64,000 nucleotides of DNA from Pseudomonadota bacterium (GTDB lineage Bacteria > Myxococcota_A > UBA796 > GCA-2862545), in NCBI GenBank assembly GCA_947505245.1, contig CANNIZ010000005.1, forward strand, positions 90,201 to 154,200, given 5' to 3'. Under the pieces are notes generated by a model. That model was not told the DNA's origin, did no database searches, and saw nothing but the letters and a program-made list of their open reading frames with translations. Numbering within the stretch: position 1 is the stretch's first letter; each line of letters opens with the position of its first letter. Made by a program: the position numbers and the translations under genes. Shown here piece after piece: positions 55,931-63,790 of this stretch.

Positions 55931-56794
55931 ATGGCGACGCGAATCGGGATCATCGGCGGGTCGGGCCTGTACGAGATGGACGGGCTCACCGACGTGCGTG
56001 AAGAGCGCGTCAAGACTCCGTTCGGCGAGCCGTCCGACGCCTTCATCGTCGGTCGCCTCGGCGACGCCGAGCTCGTGTTCCTGCCCCGGCACGGGCGAGG
56101 GCATCGCCTCAACCCGACGGAAGTGCCGTACCGCGCAAACATCTACGGCATGAAGGCGCTCGACGTTGGGTGGATCGTCTCGGTCAGCGCCGTCGGGTCG
56201 CTGCGCGAGGAGATCGTCCCCGGTCACGTCGTGATCGTCGACCAGTTCATCGATCGCACGCGGTCGCGGAAGTCGACGTTCTTTGAGGAAGGGATCGTCG
56301 CGCACGTCGCGTTCGGCGACCCCGTCTGCACCACGCTCCACGACTATCTGGTGGCTGCTGCGAACGAAGCGGGGGCGACCGTCCACGAATCCGGTACGTA
56401 CGTGGTGATGGAGGGCCCGGCGTTCTCGACGCGCGCTGAGTCCGAGATGTACCGGAGCTGGGGCGCCCACGTCATCGGCATGACAAACCTCCCCGAGGCC
56501 AAGCTCGCGCGCGAGGCCGAGATCTCGTACGCCACGCTCGCGCTCGCGACCGACTACGACTGCTGGCATCCCCACCACGACGACGTCACGGTCAACAGCG
56601 TGGTCGCGGTGATCAACGCGAACGTCGCGCTCGCGCGCCGCGTCGTGAAGGCGGTGGTGCCGCGCATCGTCGCGCACGAAGGCCCGGCGCCGATGTCGGG
56701 CGCCCTTCAGCACGCGATCATGACGGCCCCCCACGCGATCCCGGCTGCGCGTCGTGAGGCGCTCGACCTGCTCGTGCGCAAGTACCTACCGTGA
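55931..56794 (+). CDS. mtnP: S-methyl-5'-thioadenosine phosphorylase
   Basis: Methionine-salvage enzyme that splits MTA to adenine and methylthioribose-1-phosphate. 287 residues: IGIIGGSGLYEM, FLPRHGRGHRLNPTEVPYRANI, VSAVGSLREEIVPG, MEGPAFSTRAESEMYRSWG and the MTAP-specific IGMTNLPEAKLAREAEI followed by ATDYDCWH. These favour MTA phosphorylase over purine nucleoside phosphorylase. Divergent from the metallophosphatase pair. Confidence 0.95.
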   Translation: MATRIGIIGGSGLYEMDGLTDVREERVKTPFGEPSDAFIVGRLGDAELVFLPRHGRGHRLNPTEVPYRANIYGMKALDVGWIVSVSAVGSLREEIVPGHVVIVDQFIDRTRSRKSTFFEEGIVAHVAFGDPVCTTLHDYLVAAANEAGATVHESGTYVVMEGPAFSTRAESEMYRSWGAHVIGMTNLPEAKLAREAEISYATLALATDYDCWHPHHDDVTVNSVVAVINANVALARRVVKAVVPRIVAHEGPAPMSGALQHAIMTAPHAIPAARREALDLLVRKYLP

Positions 56795-56810
56795 TCGCCC
56801 GGTCGGCGTG

Positions 56811-57272
56811 ATGGCGGGTCCCGCGAAAGGGCCGGACGACGCTCAGGAGCCTGAGCGGGCGGTACGCGACGAGGTGCACGAGCGCCCCGTCGACGCGCCT
56901 GGGCGTATGCCGTTGTGGGCGGTTCGCGGCCTCGCGTTTGGTCTGCTCGTGTCGCTGCTGATCGTGCTCGGATACCAGGCGCGCAACCGGCTGTCGCCGC
57001 CGGCGCCCCCCATGGTCAGCGTGGCCGATCAGCACGTCGTCATTCAGGCGTTGAGGCAGGTTCGCGTTCGCGTGAAGGTCGATGACGAGCCTGCGTTCGA
57101 GCGCGTGCTCGCGAACGGCGAGTCGTTCGACGTGCGCGGGCGCGATCGCGTAGAGGTGGATCTGCCCGCGGTCGAGGCCGCGAAGGTCGAATACAACGGC
57201 GAGACCATCGCGCCTCAGGGGCGCCAGGACGAGCCGCGCAAGCTCGTGTTCGTCGACGACGTCGGGTCGTGA
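56811..57272 (+). CDS. Single-pass membrane protein with RodZ C-terminal (DUF4115)-like domain
   Basis: 153 residues. A charged cytoplasmic N-terminus (~1-38), one membrane segment (~39-57, GLAFGLLVSLLIVLGY), then a small beta domain (VADQHVVIQALRQVRVRVKVDDEP ... VEYNGETIAPQGRQDEPRKLVF) resembling the periplasmic tail of RodZ. The helix-turn-helix of RodZ is missing. Start overlaps nothing; ATG 56811 directly follows an in-frame GTG. Its stop overlaps the recO start. Confidence 0.65.
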   Translation: MAGPAKGPDDAQEPERAVRDEVHERPVDAPGRMPLWAVRGLAFGLLVSLLIVLGYQARNRLSPPAPPMVSVADQHVVIQALRQVRVRVKVDDEPAFERVLANGESFDVRGRDRVEVDLPAVEAAKVEYNGETIAPQGRQDEPRKLVFVDDVGS

Positions 57273-58003
57273 CCTCGAAGACCGACGCGATCGTGACGGG
57301 CACGGTGGACGTCGGGGAGTCGAGCCGGATCGTGCGGCTCCTCACCCCCGAGGGTGGGCGCGTGTCTGCGATCGCGAACGGCGCGCGGGGGGCGTCGAGC
57401 AAGCTCGCCTCCGCACTCGAGCCTGGCACGCGGCTCTCCGTGACGTTGGTCCGCGGGCGAGGGGAGCTGGCCTACCTGCGCGGCGTGGACGTGATCTCGG
57501 CGCCGAGGCGGGCGCGCGCCGATCTCGATCGACTGCTGCTGCTCGGCTACGGCTGCGAGTTTTGCGCCGCGTTGGCGCCGGAGCACCACGAAGCGGAAAA
57601 GTTACACGGGTTGCTCGCCGTGTTCGTCGATCGGCTCGAGGTCGACCCGGCTCCGGGGGACGCCACGCGGCAGGCGCTCGAGGCGAAGGCGCTCACGTTC
57701 GCGGGCCTCGCTCCGGCGTTGGTTCGGTGTGCGCGATGCCAGGATCCGCTTGTAGACCCCTGTGTGTTCGACCCTGACGCCGGAGGCGCGTTGCACACCC
57801 GATGCGGCGGTGGGGCGGCCTTCGACGCTGCGAGCGGGGCCAGGCTCGACGCCCTTCGGCGGACGCCGCTCGCGTCGTCCGAAGGTATCGGAGCCGCGTC
57901 ATCGCCATGGCTCCTCGCCGATTTTGCTCGCTGGCATCACTATGGTGCCCCCAAGGCGCGGTCGGTGATCGAGTCGATCGGGCGTGCTCCTCGCGCTACG
58001 TGA
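57269..58003 (+). CDS. recO: DNA repair protein RecO
   Basis: RecF-pathway mediator that anneals single strands and loads RecA. 244 residues: OB-fold N-terminus (TDAIVTGTVDVGESSRIVRLLTPEGGRVSAIANGARG), helical middle, and a zinc-type module with CARCQ and later CGGG. GTG 57269 overlaps the previous stop (GTGA). One cysteine of the usual four may be replaced, so zinc binding is uncertain. Confidence 0.88.
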   Translation: MTSKTDAIVTGTVDVGESSRIVRLLTPEGGRVSAIANGARGASSKLASALEPGTRLSVTLVRGRGELAYLRGVDVISAPRRARADLDRLLLLGYGCEFCAALAPEHHEAEKLHGLLAVFVDRLEVDPAPGDATRQALEAKALTFAGLAPALVRCARCQDPLVDPCVFDPDAGGALHTRCGGGAAFDAASGARLDALRRTPLASSEGIGAASSPWLLADFARWHHYGAPKARSVIESIGRAPRAT

Positions 58004-58019
58004 ACCAGCGGAGCTCCCC

Positions 58020-58787
58020 TTGAAGGCAGGCATACACGGTTTTGTAGCGGCGAGCCTGTTCCTGGTGGCCTGTAAGGCGCAGGAGACGCCGATCCGCGGC
58101 CGCGCGGAGATGGCGCGGGGCCGCCCTGACGTGTTCTGGCCACTCCCGGAGGGCACGATCACGATCTTCGACAAGGAGGGGGTGGAATACGCGAGCACCA
58201 CCACCGATCTGTTGGGAAGCTTCCACACCGTCGGGCCCGCGAGTGAGACCATCTTTGCGACCGTCGATGGCGCAGATTTGGCGACGAGCTCGTTTACCGG
58301 CGTCACGGGAGCCGCCAACTCCGGGGCGCTCGTCGTGAGGCTCGACGAACACCAGGACTCGCCCCTGTACGGCGTGCCGATGACCGACGTCCAAGCGCTG
58401 CACGCCGACTTCGATGGCTGCCCCGGTGCCGATACCGAAGGTGGAATCGTGTTCGGCGACGTTCGCGTGATCGGGATCGTCGACCCGGTCACCGACCAGG
58501 AGCCGCTCGTCACCACCGCCCAGGCGCTGCTGGTGGGCGAGAATGAAGTGGAGTTGTCGGCCTGCTACCTGGACGACGCTGGTGGGGGGTACGACCCCGC
58601 CGCGCTCGTCACGGGCGATACCGGGCGATTCGCGATCTTTGGCGTGCCCCCTGGCGCGTGGAAGCTGACCGTGTCGTACTCGGCGTTCGTCAATACAACG
58701 GTGGAGACGTCCTACGACCTCTTCATGCCCGACGCTGCCGTCGCCGTCGTGCCCCGCGAGCCCGTGTGGGTTGAATTCCCCTTCTGA
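58020..58787 (+). CDS. Lipoprotein with carboxypeptidase-regulatory-like beta domains (TTG start)
   Basis: 255 residues. TTG 58020 is chosen because GGAG lies six bases upstream and the protein then begins MKAGIHGFVAASLFLVAC, a normal lipoprotein signal. GTG 57984 would add a non-hydrophobic leader. Two Ig-like beta parts follow (TITIFDKEGVEYASTTTDLLGSFHTV; GDTGRFAIFGVPPGAWKLTVSYSAF), the second typical of carboxypeptidase-regulatory-like domains. Function unknown. Confidence 0.75.
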   Translation: MKAGIHGFVAASLFLVACKAQETPIRGRAEMARGRPDVFWPLPEGTITIFDKEGVEYASTTTDLLGSFHTVGPASETIFATVDGADLATSSFTGVTGAANSGALVVRLDEHQDSPLYGVPMTDVQALHADFDGCPGADTEGGIVFGDVRVIGIVDPVTDQEPLVTTAQALLVGENEVELSACYLDDAGGGYDPAALVTGDTGRFAIFGVPPGAWKLTVSYSAFVNTTVETSYDLFMPDAAVAVVPREPVWVEFPF

Positions 58788-58899
58788 GCGCCACGGACGC
58801 GCTTTTCCAGCGCGGCCCTTGCTCCGCATGACGGTTTGACCTACGCTCGCGCACATCGGACAAACCGAAGTCAGCCGACGCGCGCGGAGGCCCCGTTAA

Positions 58900-59193
58900 A
58901 TGGGCGACATGATCAGCAAGCCAGATGCGAACCCGATCGTCTACGCGTTGCTCAACTTCTTCGTGTGCGGTCTGCCCGTTGGATACGTAATGATCGGGCA
59001 GACGAAGAAGGCGTTCGCGTTCGCGATCGCCACGTTCATGCTGAGCTTCGTCAGCTTCGGCGCGCTCGGTTGGCTTCCGCCGGCTGTCGCCGCGTACGAC
59101 ATCTACTTGCTCGGCCAGAAGCTCGCGAGCGGGCAGATGGTGGGGCTGAACGAGAACGGGTTGAGTTTCCTCGACTCCTTGTTCAAAGATTGA
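58900..59193 (+). CDS. Small two- or three-pass membrane protein
   Basis: 97 residues with hydrophobic segments at about 13-33, 38-55 and 58-72, and a soluble C-terminal tail (GLNENGLSFLDSLFKD). It resembles TM2-type small membrane proteins but I cannot assign a family. ATG 58900 follows GAGG; ATG 58909 is an alternative. Isolated, with 110-base flanks that contain no other gene. Confidence 0.65.
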   Translation: MGDMISKPDANPIVYALLNFFVCGLPVGYVMIGQTKKAFAFAIATFMLSFVSFGALGWLPPAVAAYDIYLLGQKLASGQMVGLNENGLSFLDSLFKD

Positions 59194-59294
59194 TTCTCGA
59201 AGTCTGATTCCGCCTGTCGTCACCTTGGCGGCTGCGCACACCGGTCGTCCCTGCTAGGCTCGTCCCCACCCTCTGACCCTGTTTTCAAGGCACC

Positions 59295-60368
59295 ATGGCC
59301 GAAGTCCACCAGAGCTACGGATTCCCGCTGTCCTTCGCCATCAAGACGGACGTTGGACGCGTGCGCACGAACAACGAGGACAGCAACGGCGGGGTGTTCC
59401 TCGAAGACGGCTCGCTGTTCTGCATGGTCGCGGACGGCATGGGCGGCCACGAGGCCGGTGAGGTCGCGTCTGGCCTCGCCGTGCAGGTCGTCGAAGAGTT
59501 CATGACGCGTGACCCTCGCGGCGATCCGCGTGATCGCCTGTACAACGCGCTGCTCGAGGCGAACGAGGCCATCCTCGAGGAGGGGCGACGTTCCGGCAAG
59601 GCCGGCATGGGCACGACGTCGATCGTCACGCTGACGCGCGGCTCGGAGGTCACGGTCGCGCTCGTGGGCGATTCCCGCTGCTACCAGATCCGCAAGGGCC
59701 AGATGGTGTGGCGGACGACGGACCACACGCGCGTCCAGATGCTCGTCGACAGCGGCGAGATCGACGAAGACGCGGCACGCGTCCACCCCGAAGCCGGCAT
59801 GCTCACCCGCGCGCTCGGGCACGGGCGCATGGCGGACGGTCGGCCCCTCGTTCCCGACGTGATCGGTGAGCCGTTGCACCTCGAGCCCGATGACGCGCTC
59901 GTGTTGTGCTCGGACGGTCTGCACGATCTGCTCGAAGATTGGGAGGTCTGCCGGCTCGTCGGGGGGCGCACGCCCGAAGAGGCGGCCGAAGCCCTGGTCG
60001 AGCTCGCGTGTGAACGCGGCGGGCACGACAACGTCACGGTCGCGGTGGTGCTCGCTGGCGAGCGCGCAGCCGACTACGACGCGCACTTCCGTCCGCCCAA
60101 GCCCGATCCCTCGGAGGACACGTACCCGGGGGCCGACGGCGCGCCCGAGACGTACTCGATGGAGCGCGACAAGAGCGCAGGTGTCCCTCCGCCCACGGGT
60201 GTCTTCGGAGCGGGAGCCACGCGCGGTGGGCCACCGGCCGCACCTGCAGCGGGCGGCAGCAACACGATGATGATCGTGGGGGGAGTGGTGGTGCTGCTCG
60301 TCGTGCTCGGCGGCGGCGCGCTGCTCCTGGTTGCGGCACTCGGCGGCGCGTTCTTCCTGTCCCGGTGA
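59295..60368 (+). CDS. PP2C-family serine/threonine phosphatase with C-terminal membrane anchor
   Basis: 357 residues. The PP2C domain (1-~255) has TDVGRVRTNNEDSNGG, MVADGMGGHEAGEVAS, GTTSIVTL, ALVGDSRCYQIR, LCSDGLHDLLED and GGHDNVTVAVV, so metal aspartates are intact. A Pro/Gly/Ala linker and one membrane segment (~325-352) follow. It dephosphorylates Ser/Thr proteins at the inner membrane face; a partner kinase is not in the window. The next gene overlaps its stop. Confidence 0.92.
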   Translation: MAEVHQSYGFPLSFAIKTDVGRVRTNNEDSNGGVFLEDGSLFCMVADGMGGHEAGEVASGLAVQVVEEFMTRDPRGDPRDRLYNALLEANEAILEEGRRSGKAGMGTTSIVTLTRGSEVTVALVGDSRCYQIRKGQMVWRTTDHTRVQMLVDSGEIDEDAARVHPEAGMLTRALGHGRMADGRPLVPDVIGEPLHLEPDDALVLCSDGLHDLLEDWEVCRLVGGRTPEEAAEALVELACERGGHDNVTVAVVLAGERAADYDAHFRPPKPDPSEDTYPGADGAPETYSMERDKSAGVPPPTGVFGAGATRGGPPAAPAAGGSNTMMIVGGVVVLLVVLGGGALLLVAALGGAFFLSR

Positions 60369-61375
60369 TTCGTCCAGGTCCGTGGCGCGGGTGGCCCGGC
60401 GTGGTGCCTGTCGGACTCGGGCTCGCGGTCATCGTGGTCGCGCTCCCTGGCGTCCTCCTCGAGGGCGGGCTGTTGGCCGTGCTGCTCGTCGCGGTCGCGG
60501 GCGCCGCCGTGTCGGTGCCGCTCGCTTTTGCCGAGTGGTCGGGGAACGGCGCCGCGCCGGGTCGCTTTGACGTGGCCCTCGACGCGCTGGGTCTGACGGC
60601 CGGAGCCCTGACGATCGGCGCGCTCGCAGGCCCGCTTCCGGCCCGTCCGCTCGAGGGCGCGCTGGTGGCGATCGTCGTGCTCCTCGGTCCAGTCCTGCGG
60701 CGGCGCCTCGGTCCGGCGATCGTCGCGCCGACGATGATCGTCGCGCTGCTCGCGTTGCTGCTGTGGGGCGCCTTCGGGCTCGCGACCGGCCCGTGGACCG
60801 CGCTGTGGCCCGCGTGGGCGGAGTCGGGTCGGGTCGCGGCGCGCGCGATCGTGCTGGGAGCGGGCCTCGCGGCGCCGGGGTTCGGCGTGTGGTCGGCCGA
60901 AGGCGCGTCGCCCGGTGCACGCCGCGCGCCGTGGCTCACGTACGGGCTCGTGCTGATGGGCGCGCTCGCGGCGTCGGTGGGCGTCAGCGGGCGCTACGAG
61001 ACGGGAGGCGAGCTGATCGTGTCGGGCGTGGTGCGCCTGCTCGTGTTGTTCGCGGCGGCCACCGCGTTGCCGACTGCGCCGCTGATCGCGGGCCTCGCCG
61101 GCGCGATGTGGTTCGCGTGGCCGGCGGCGGCGGCGGTGGGTGTTTGGACGCACTCCGGGGCGGCGGTCGCGCCGGGCCTCGCCGCGTTGCGGGCGGCGAT
61201 CCGACTTCGCGGGGGCGCCCGCGTGGCTGCTGCGGTGGGCCTGGTTGGGATCGGTACGGCTGCGGTGGTCGCCTTTCCGAGCGCCGTCACCCAGGCCGGC
61301 GCGGCATCTGCGGCGGGGACGCTCGTGATCGCCGTTTGGATCGCAGGGATCGCTTCCCATCGGAGCGCATCATGA
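60365..61375 (+). CDS. Polytopic membrane protein of unknown function
   Basis: 336 residues, Ala/Gly/Leu/Val-rich with about nine membrane segments. GTG 60365 overlaps the PP2C stop (GTGA), and its own stop overlaps the next gene (ATGA), so PP2C, this protein and the next two are one coupled unit. No family recognised. Confidence 0.65.
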   Translation: MIRPGPWRGWPGVVPVGLGLAVIVVALPGVLLEGGLLAVLLVAVAGAAVSVPLAFAEWSGNGAAPGRFDVALDALGLTAGALTIGALAGPLPARPLEGALVAIVVLLGPVLRRRLGPAIVAPTMIVALLALLLWGAFGLATGPWTALWPAWAESGRVAARAIVLGAGLAAPGFGVWSAEGASPGARRAPWLTYGLVLMGALAASVGVSGRYETGGELIVSGVVRLLVLFAAATALPTAPLIAGLAGAMWFAWPAAAAVGVWTHSGAAVAPGLAALRAAIRLRGGARVAAAVGLVGIGTAAVVAFPSAVTQAGAASAAGTLVIAVWIAGIASHRSAS

Positions 61376-61740
61376 TCGGCCTGCTCATCGTCGCAAACGG
61401 GCTCGCCGCCGACGTGATCGCGGTCGACCCTGCGCCCACGATCGAGGTACCGGCTTTCGTTACGGTGACCGATGATCTCGGTCGTCCCGTGGTGGGCGCG
61501 ACCGTGATGGCGTCCTGGCGGCCCGGCCTCCCCGCGTCGCGCGAGCAGACGCTCGGGGTGACCGACAGCCTCGGCCGCGTGCGTTGGACGCCCGACGCGA
61601 GCGGCATCGTCGCGCTATCCACGTCGGGAGGCTCGTTCCCGGTGCGCGTCGAAGGTGCAGCTCCCGTCGAGACGATCACGCTCCTCGGCCTGCTCGCGCT
61701 GGTCGCGACGGGTTCGGCGATCTGGGGAGCGCGGCCATGA
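61372..61740 (+). CDS. Exported single beta-domain protein with C-terminal membrane segment
   Basis: 122 residues. N-terminal hydrophobic MIGLLIVANGLAADV as signal or anchor; a Big-1/carboxypeptidase-like beta domain (PAFVTVTDDLGRPVVGATVMASWRPG then VTDSLGRVRWTPDASGIVAL); then a membrane segment (TITLLGLLALVATGSAIWG). It may sit in the membrane with its polytopic neighbour. The next gene starts inside its stop. Confidence 0.65.
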   Translation: MIGLLIVANGLAADVIAVDPAPTIEVPAFVTVTDDLGRPVVGATVMASWRPGLPASREQTLGVTDSLGRVRWTPDASGIVALSTSGGSFPVRVEGAAPVETITLLGLLALVATGSAIWGARP

Positions 61741-62633
61741 TCCGCGTCGCCCACTTCTCGGACGTCCACTGGCAGGTGGCCCCCGCGTGGTCCGATCTGC
61801 TGAACAAGCGCCTCCTCGGCAGCGCCAACCTGTACCTGCGCGGTCGCGCGGCGGAGTTCGATGAGCGCGCGCAGGCGGCGCTGGTCGCGAGCGTCGTTGA
61901 GGCCCAGCCTACGGCCGTGGTGATCACCGGTGACCTCACCGCTCAGGCCCTGCCCGCCGAGTTCGAAAAGGCGCGCGCAGCGCTCGCGCCGTTGCTGGAC
62001 AGGGTCCCGACGCTGGTCCAGAACGGAAACCACGACGTGTACGTCGGCGAGGCGCAGCGCGGGCACTTCCTCGCGAAGTCGTTCGGGTCGTGGATGCACG
62101 GCGGGGACGTCGGACTCGCGCGCCTGGACGTGGGCTCGTTGACGGTGCTGGGGCTCGATCCGAACCGCGCGACCACGATCGACGCCTCGGGCGAGGTTCC
62201 GCCAGCCCAACTCGACGCGCTGAAGGCGGCGCTGGACGGCGACGATCTCGACGGTCGCTCGGTGCTGCTCGCGCTTCACTACCCCGTGGTCGGGCCCTCC
62301 AGCAGTCCGTACGACGGCTGGTACCACGGGCTTCGCAACGCGCGCGCGCTGATCGACGTGCTCGCGAACGCGCGCCACGCGCCGGTCGCCGTGCTGCATG
62401 GCCACAAACACCACGCCTACCACGCCACGATCGCCGCCGGCTCGCGCGCGATCCCCCAGTACGACCCCGGCAGCGGCGGGTGGGCGTTTGATCCCGCGCA
62501 CGGGCGGGCGGCCGCGTACAACGTCTACACGCTCGATGGAGGCTCGGTTTCCGCGCAGCGATTCGTGTGGGACGGGGCGACGTTTGCGCCTGAGCGCACG
62601 GCGGACATTGCCGGCGCGCGGGCGGCTGGCTAA
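61737..62633 (+). CDS. Calcineurin-like metallophosphoesterase
   Basis: 298 residues, no signal peptide. Metal motifs are complete: AHFSDVHWQ, VITGDLT, NGNHDVYVG, LALHYPVVG and VLHGHKHHAYH. ATG 61737 overlaps the previous stop (ATGA). Unlike the two secreted metallophosphatases at 53858-55872, it is cytoplasmic and of the CpdA/YkuE general type. Substrate unknown. Confidence 0.88.
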   Translation: MIRVAHFSDVHWQVAPAWSDLLNKRLLGSANLYLRGRAAEFDERAQAALVASVVEAQPTAVVITGDLTAQALPAEFEKARAALAPLLDRVPTLVQNGNHDVYVGEAQRGHFLAKSFGSWMHGGDVGLARLDVGSLTVLGLDPNRATTIDASGEVPPAQLDALKAALDGDDLDGRSVLLALHYPVVGPSSSPYDGWYHGLRNARALIDVLANARHAPVAVLHGHKHHAYHATIAAGSRAIPQYDPGSGGWAFDPAHGRAAAYNVYTLDGGSVSAQRFVWDGATFAPERTADIAGARAAG

Positions 62634-62645
62634 TCGGAGTGCGCC

Positions 62646-62729
62646 GGGGGCGTGGCGGAACTGGCAGACGCAGGGGACTCAAAATCCCCCGAGGGCAACC
62701 TCTTGTGGGTTCGATTCCCACCGCCCCCA
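62646..62729 (+). tRNA. tRNA-Leu (anticodon CAA)
   Basis: An 84-base cloverleaf. Acceptor GGGGGCG/CGCCCCC with discriminator A. Anticodon stem GGGGA/TCCCC with loop CTCAAAA, anticodon CAA. Long class II variable arm and T-arm GTGGG-TTCGATT-CCCAC. CCA is not encoded directly after the discriminator. Reads UUG codons. A degraded integrase gene faces it downstream, so its 3' end is a likely attachment site. Confidence 0.96.
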
Positions 62730-62899
62730 ACCAAGACTTCGCTCGGCTGCGCCTCGCTGCGCGCCCTGCGGGCTTGCACCCTCCCGAAGAAGTCGAAGCG
62801 CACGACGCCGTTGCGCTTGGCTCGCGCACGGTCGGGACACGTAGCGAACACGGACTCCTGAGAGGGCCCTCGGGACGGTCTGAGAGCGTGATCTCGCGG

Positions 62900-63646
62900 A
62901 GCGGTCCTGTGGCGCGCGATCGCCTCAGCTCGGAGACGAAGCCCTTTCGAAAAGCGTGGTGCGGGCCGCCCTCCCAGGCCTCAGGGCGGACCTCGGCGCG
63001 CTTCCAGCCGCGCTCGGTGTCGGGCGCTGGCGCGCTGGCGCGGGCCCGGCTGACGGTTGCAGGGCACGACGAAGCGGTCCTCGTGCGGGGTCGCAGTGAG
63101 TCGACGGAGGAGTTGAGGGGACACCGGCACGATGCGGATGCGCAGGCGCGCGTTCGACAGGTCCAGATCGTCCCAGGTGAGCGACATCGCCTCTGCGCGC
63201 GCAGGCCGGTGAACCGCAAGGCGACGGCCAGATCGCGGTGCCAGCCGTCGAGCGCCGCGATGCAGGCGTCCATCTCGGCCCACGTCGGCGCGATCGTCGG
63301 CGAGCAGGCGGCGCGTCAGGATCGACGGCGGGAGCGGCTTGCCCTTGCCGAACGTGTCGTCGCAGAAACGGAGGAACAGGTCGAGCGCGAGGGCGTAGCG
63401 GCCGGCTGTGGCGGGCTTCAGCACGCGGACGCACTCTTCGATGTAGTCCTTGAACAGGACGCGGAGATCCGCCTGCTCGCGCGCGTCGCGCGGCTCCCAG
63501 CGCCGGCCGAGCGCGGAGGCGTCTTCGACCTCGCGGGCGAGGGTCTTCGCGGTGGCCTGGGTCGGGCACTGCCGGCTGCGCGGCGTCTCGTCGGGGTCGC
63601 GCCAGCGCACGCGCCAGCCGTCATTGCGTCGTTCGATGCTCGCCAT
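62900..63646 (-). pseudogene. Frameshifted tyrosine-recombinase integrase
   Basis: Begins intact at 63646 (MASIERRNDGWRVRWRDPDE, a phage-integrase arm-binding start, with GAGGA upstream). Family-like sequence then moves between frames: near 63285 to another frame giving TWAEMDACIAALDGWHRDL and ALRFTGLRA, near 63200 back to the first giving EAMSLTWDDLDL, and near 63040 again to the second giving GPHHAFRKGFVSELRR, the active-site H-x-x-R region. At least three shifts mean no full protein. I could not place the catalytic tyrosine or exact 3' end. Confidence 0.8.
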
Positions 63647-63754
63647 GGTCGTGTTCCTCGGTCGGCGCGGCGGGCACCGACCCGGTGAACTTGACGTAAT
63701 CTTCTGGTTTCGGGAAGGGCCAAACGGTTCCCACGCTGGACCGCGGTGCGATAA

Positions 63755-63787
63755 AGTTGTCTACTCCAGGCCAAGGGGTAGACAACT
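63755..63787. promoter_or_regulatory. Perfect palindrome before the AbiEi-like gene
   Basis: AGTTGTCTAC (63755-63764) and GTAGACAACT (63778-63787) are exact inverted repeats with a 13-base loop, ending three bases before the GTG start at 63791. AbiEi antitoxins repress their own operons by binding inverted repeats, so this is a plausible operator. It also covers the place where a ribosome-binding site would be. The divergent integrase remnant lies on the other side. Confidence 0.7.
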
Positions 63788-63790
63788 ATT

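Noticed and set aside
58788..58899. Additional small gene between the lipoprotein and the small membrane protein
   Set aside because: No start with a ribosome-binding site and no coding character; treated as non-coding leader.
61936..63273. 445-residue minus-strand ORF spanning the metallophosphoesterase, tRNA and integrase
   Set aside because: Only its first ~110 residues resemble integrase, as one frame of a frameshifted gene; the rest is antisense to a certain gene and a tRNA.
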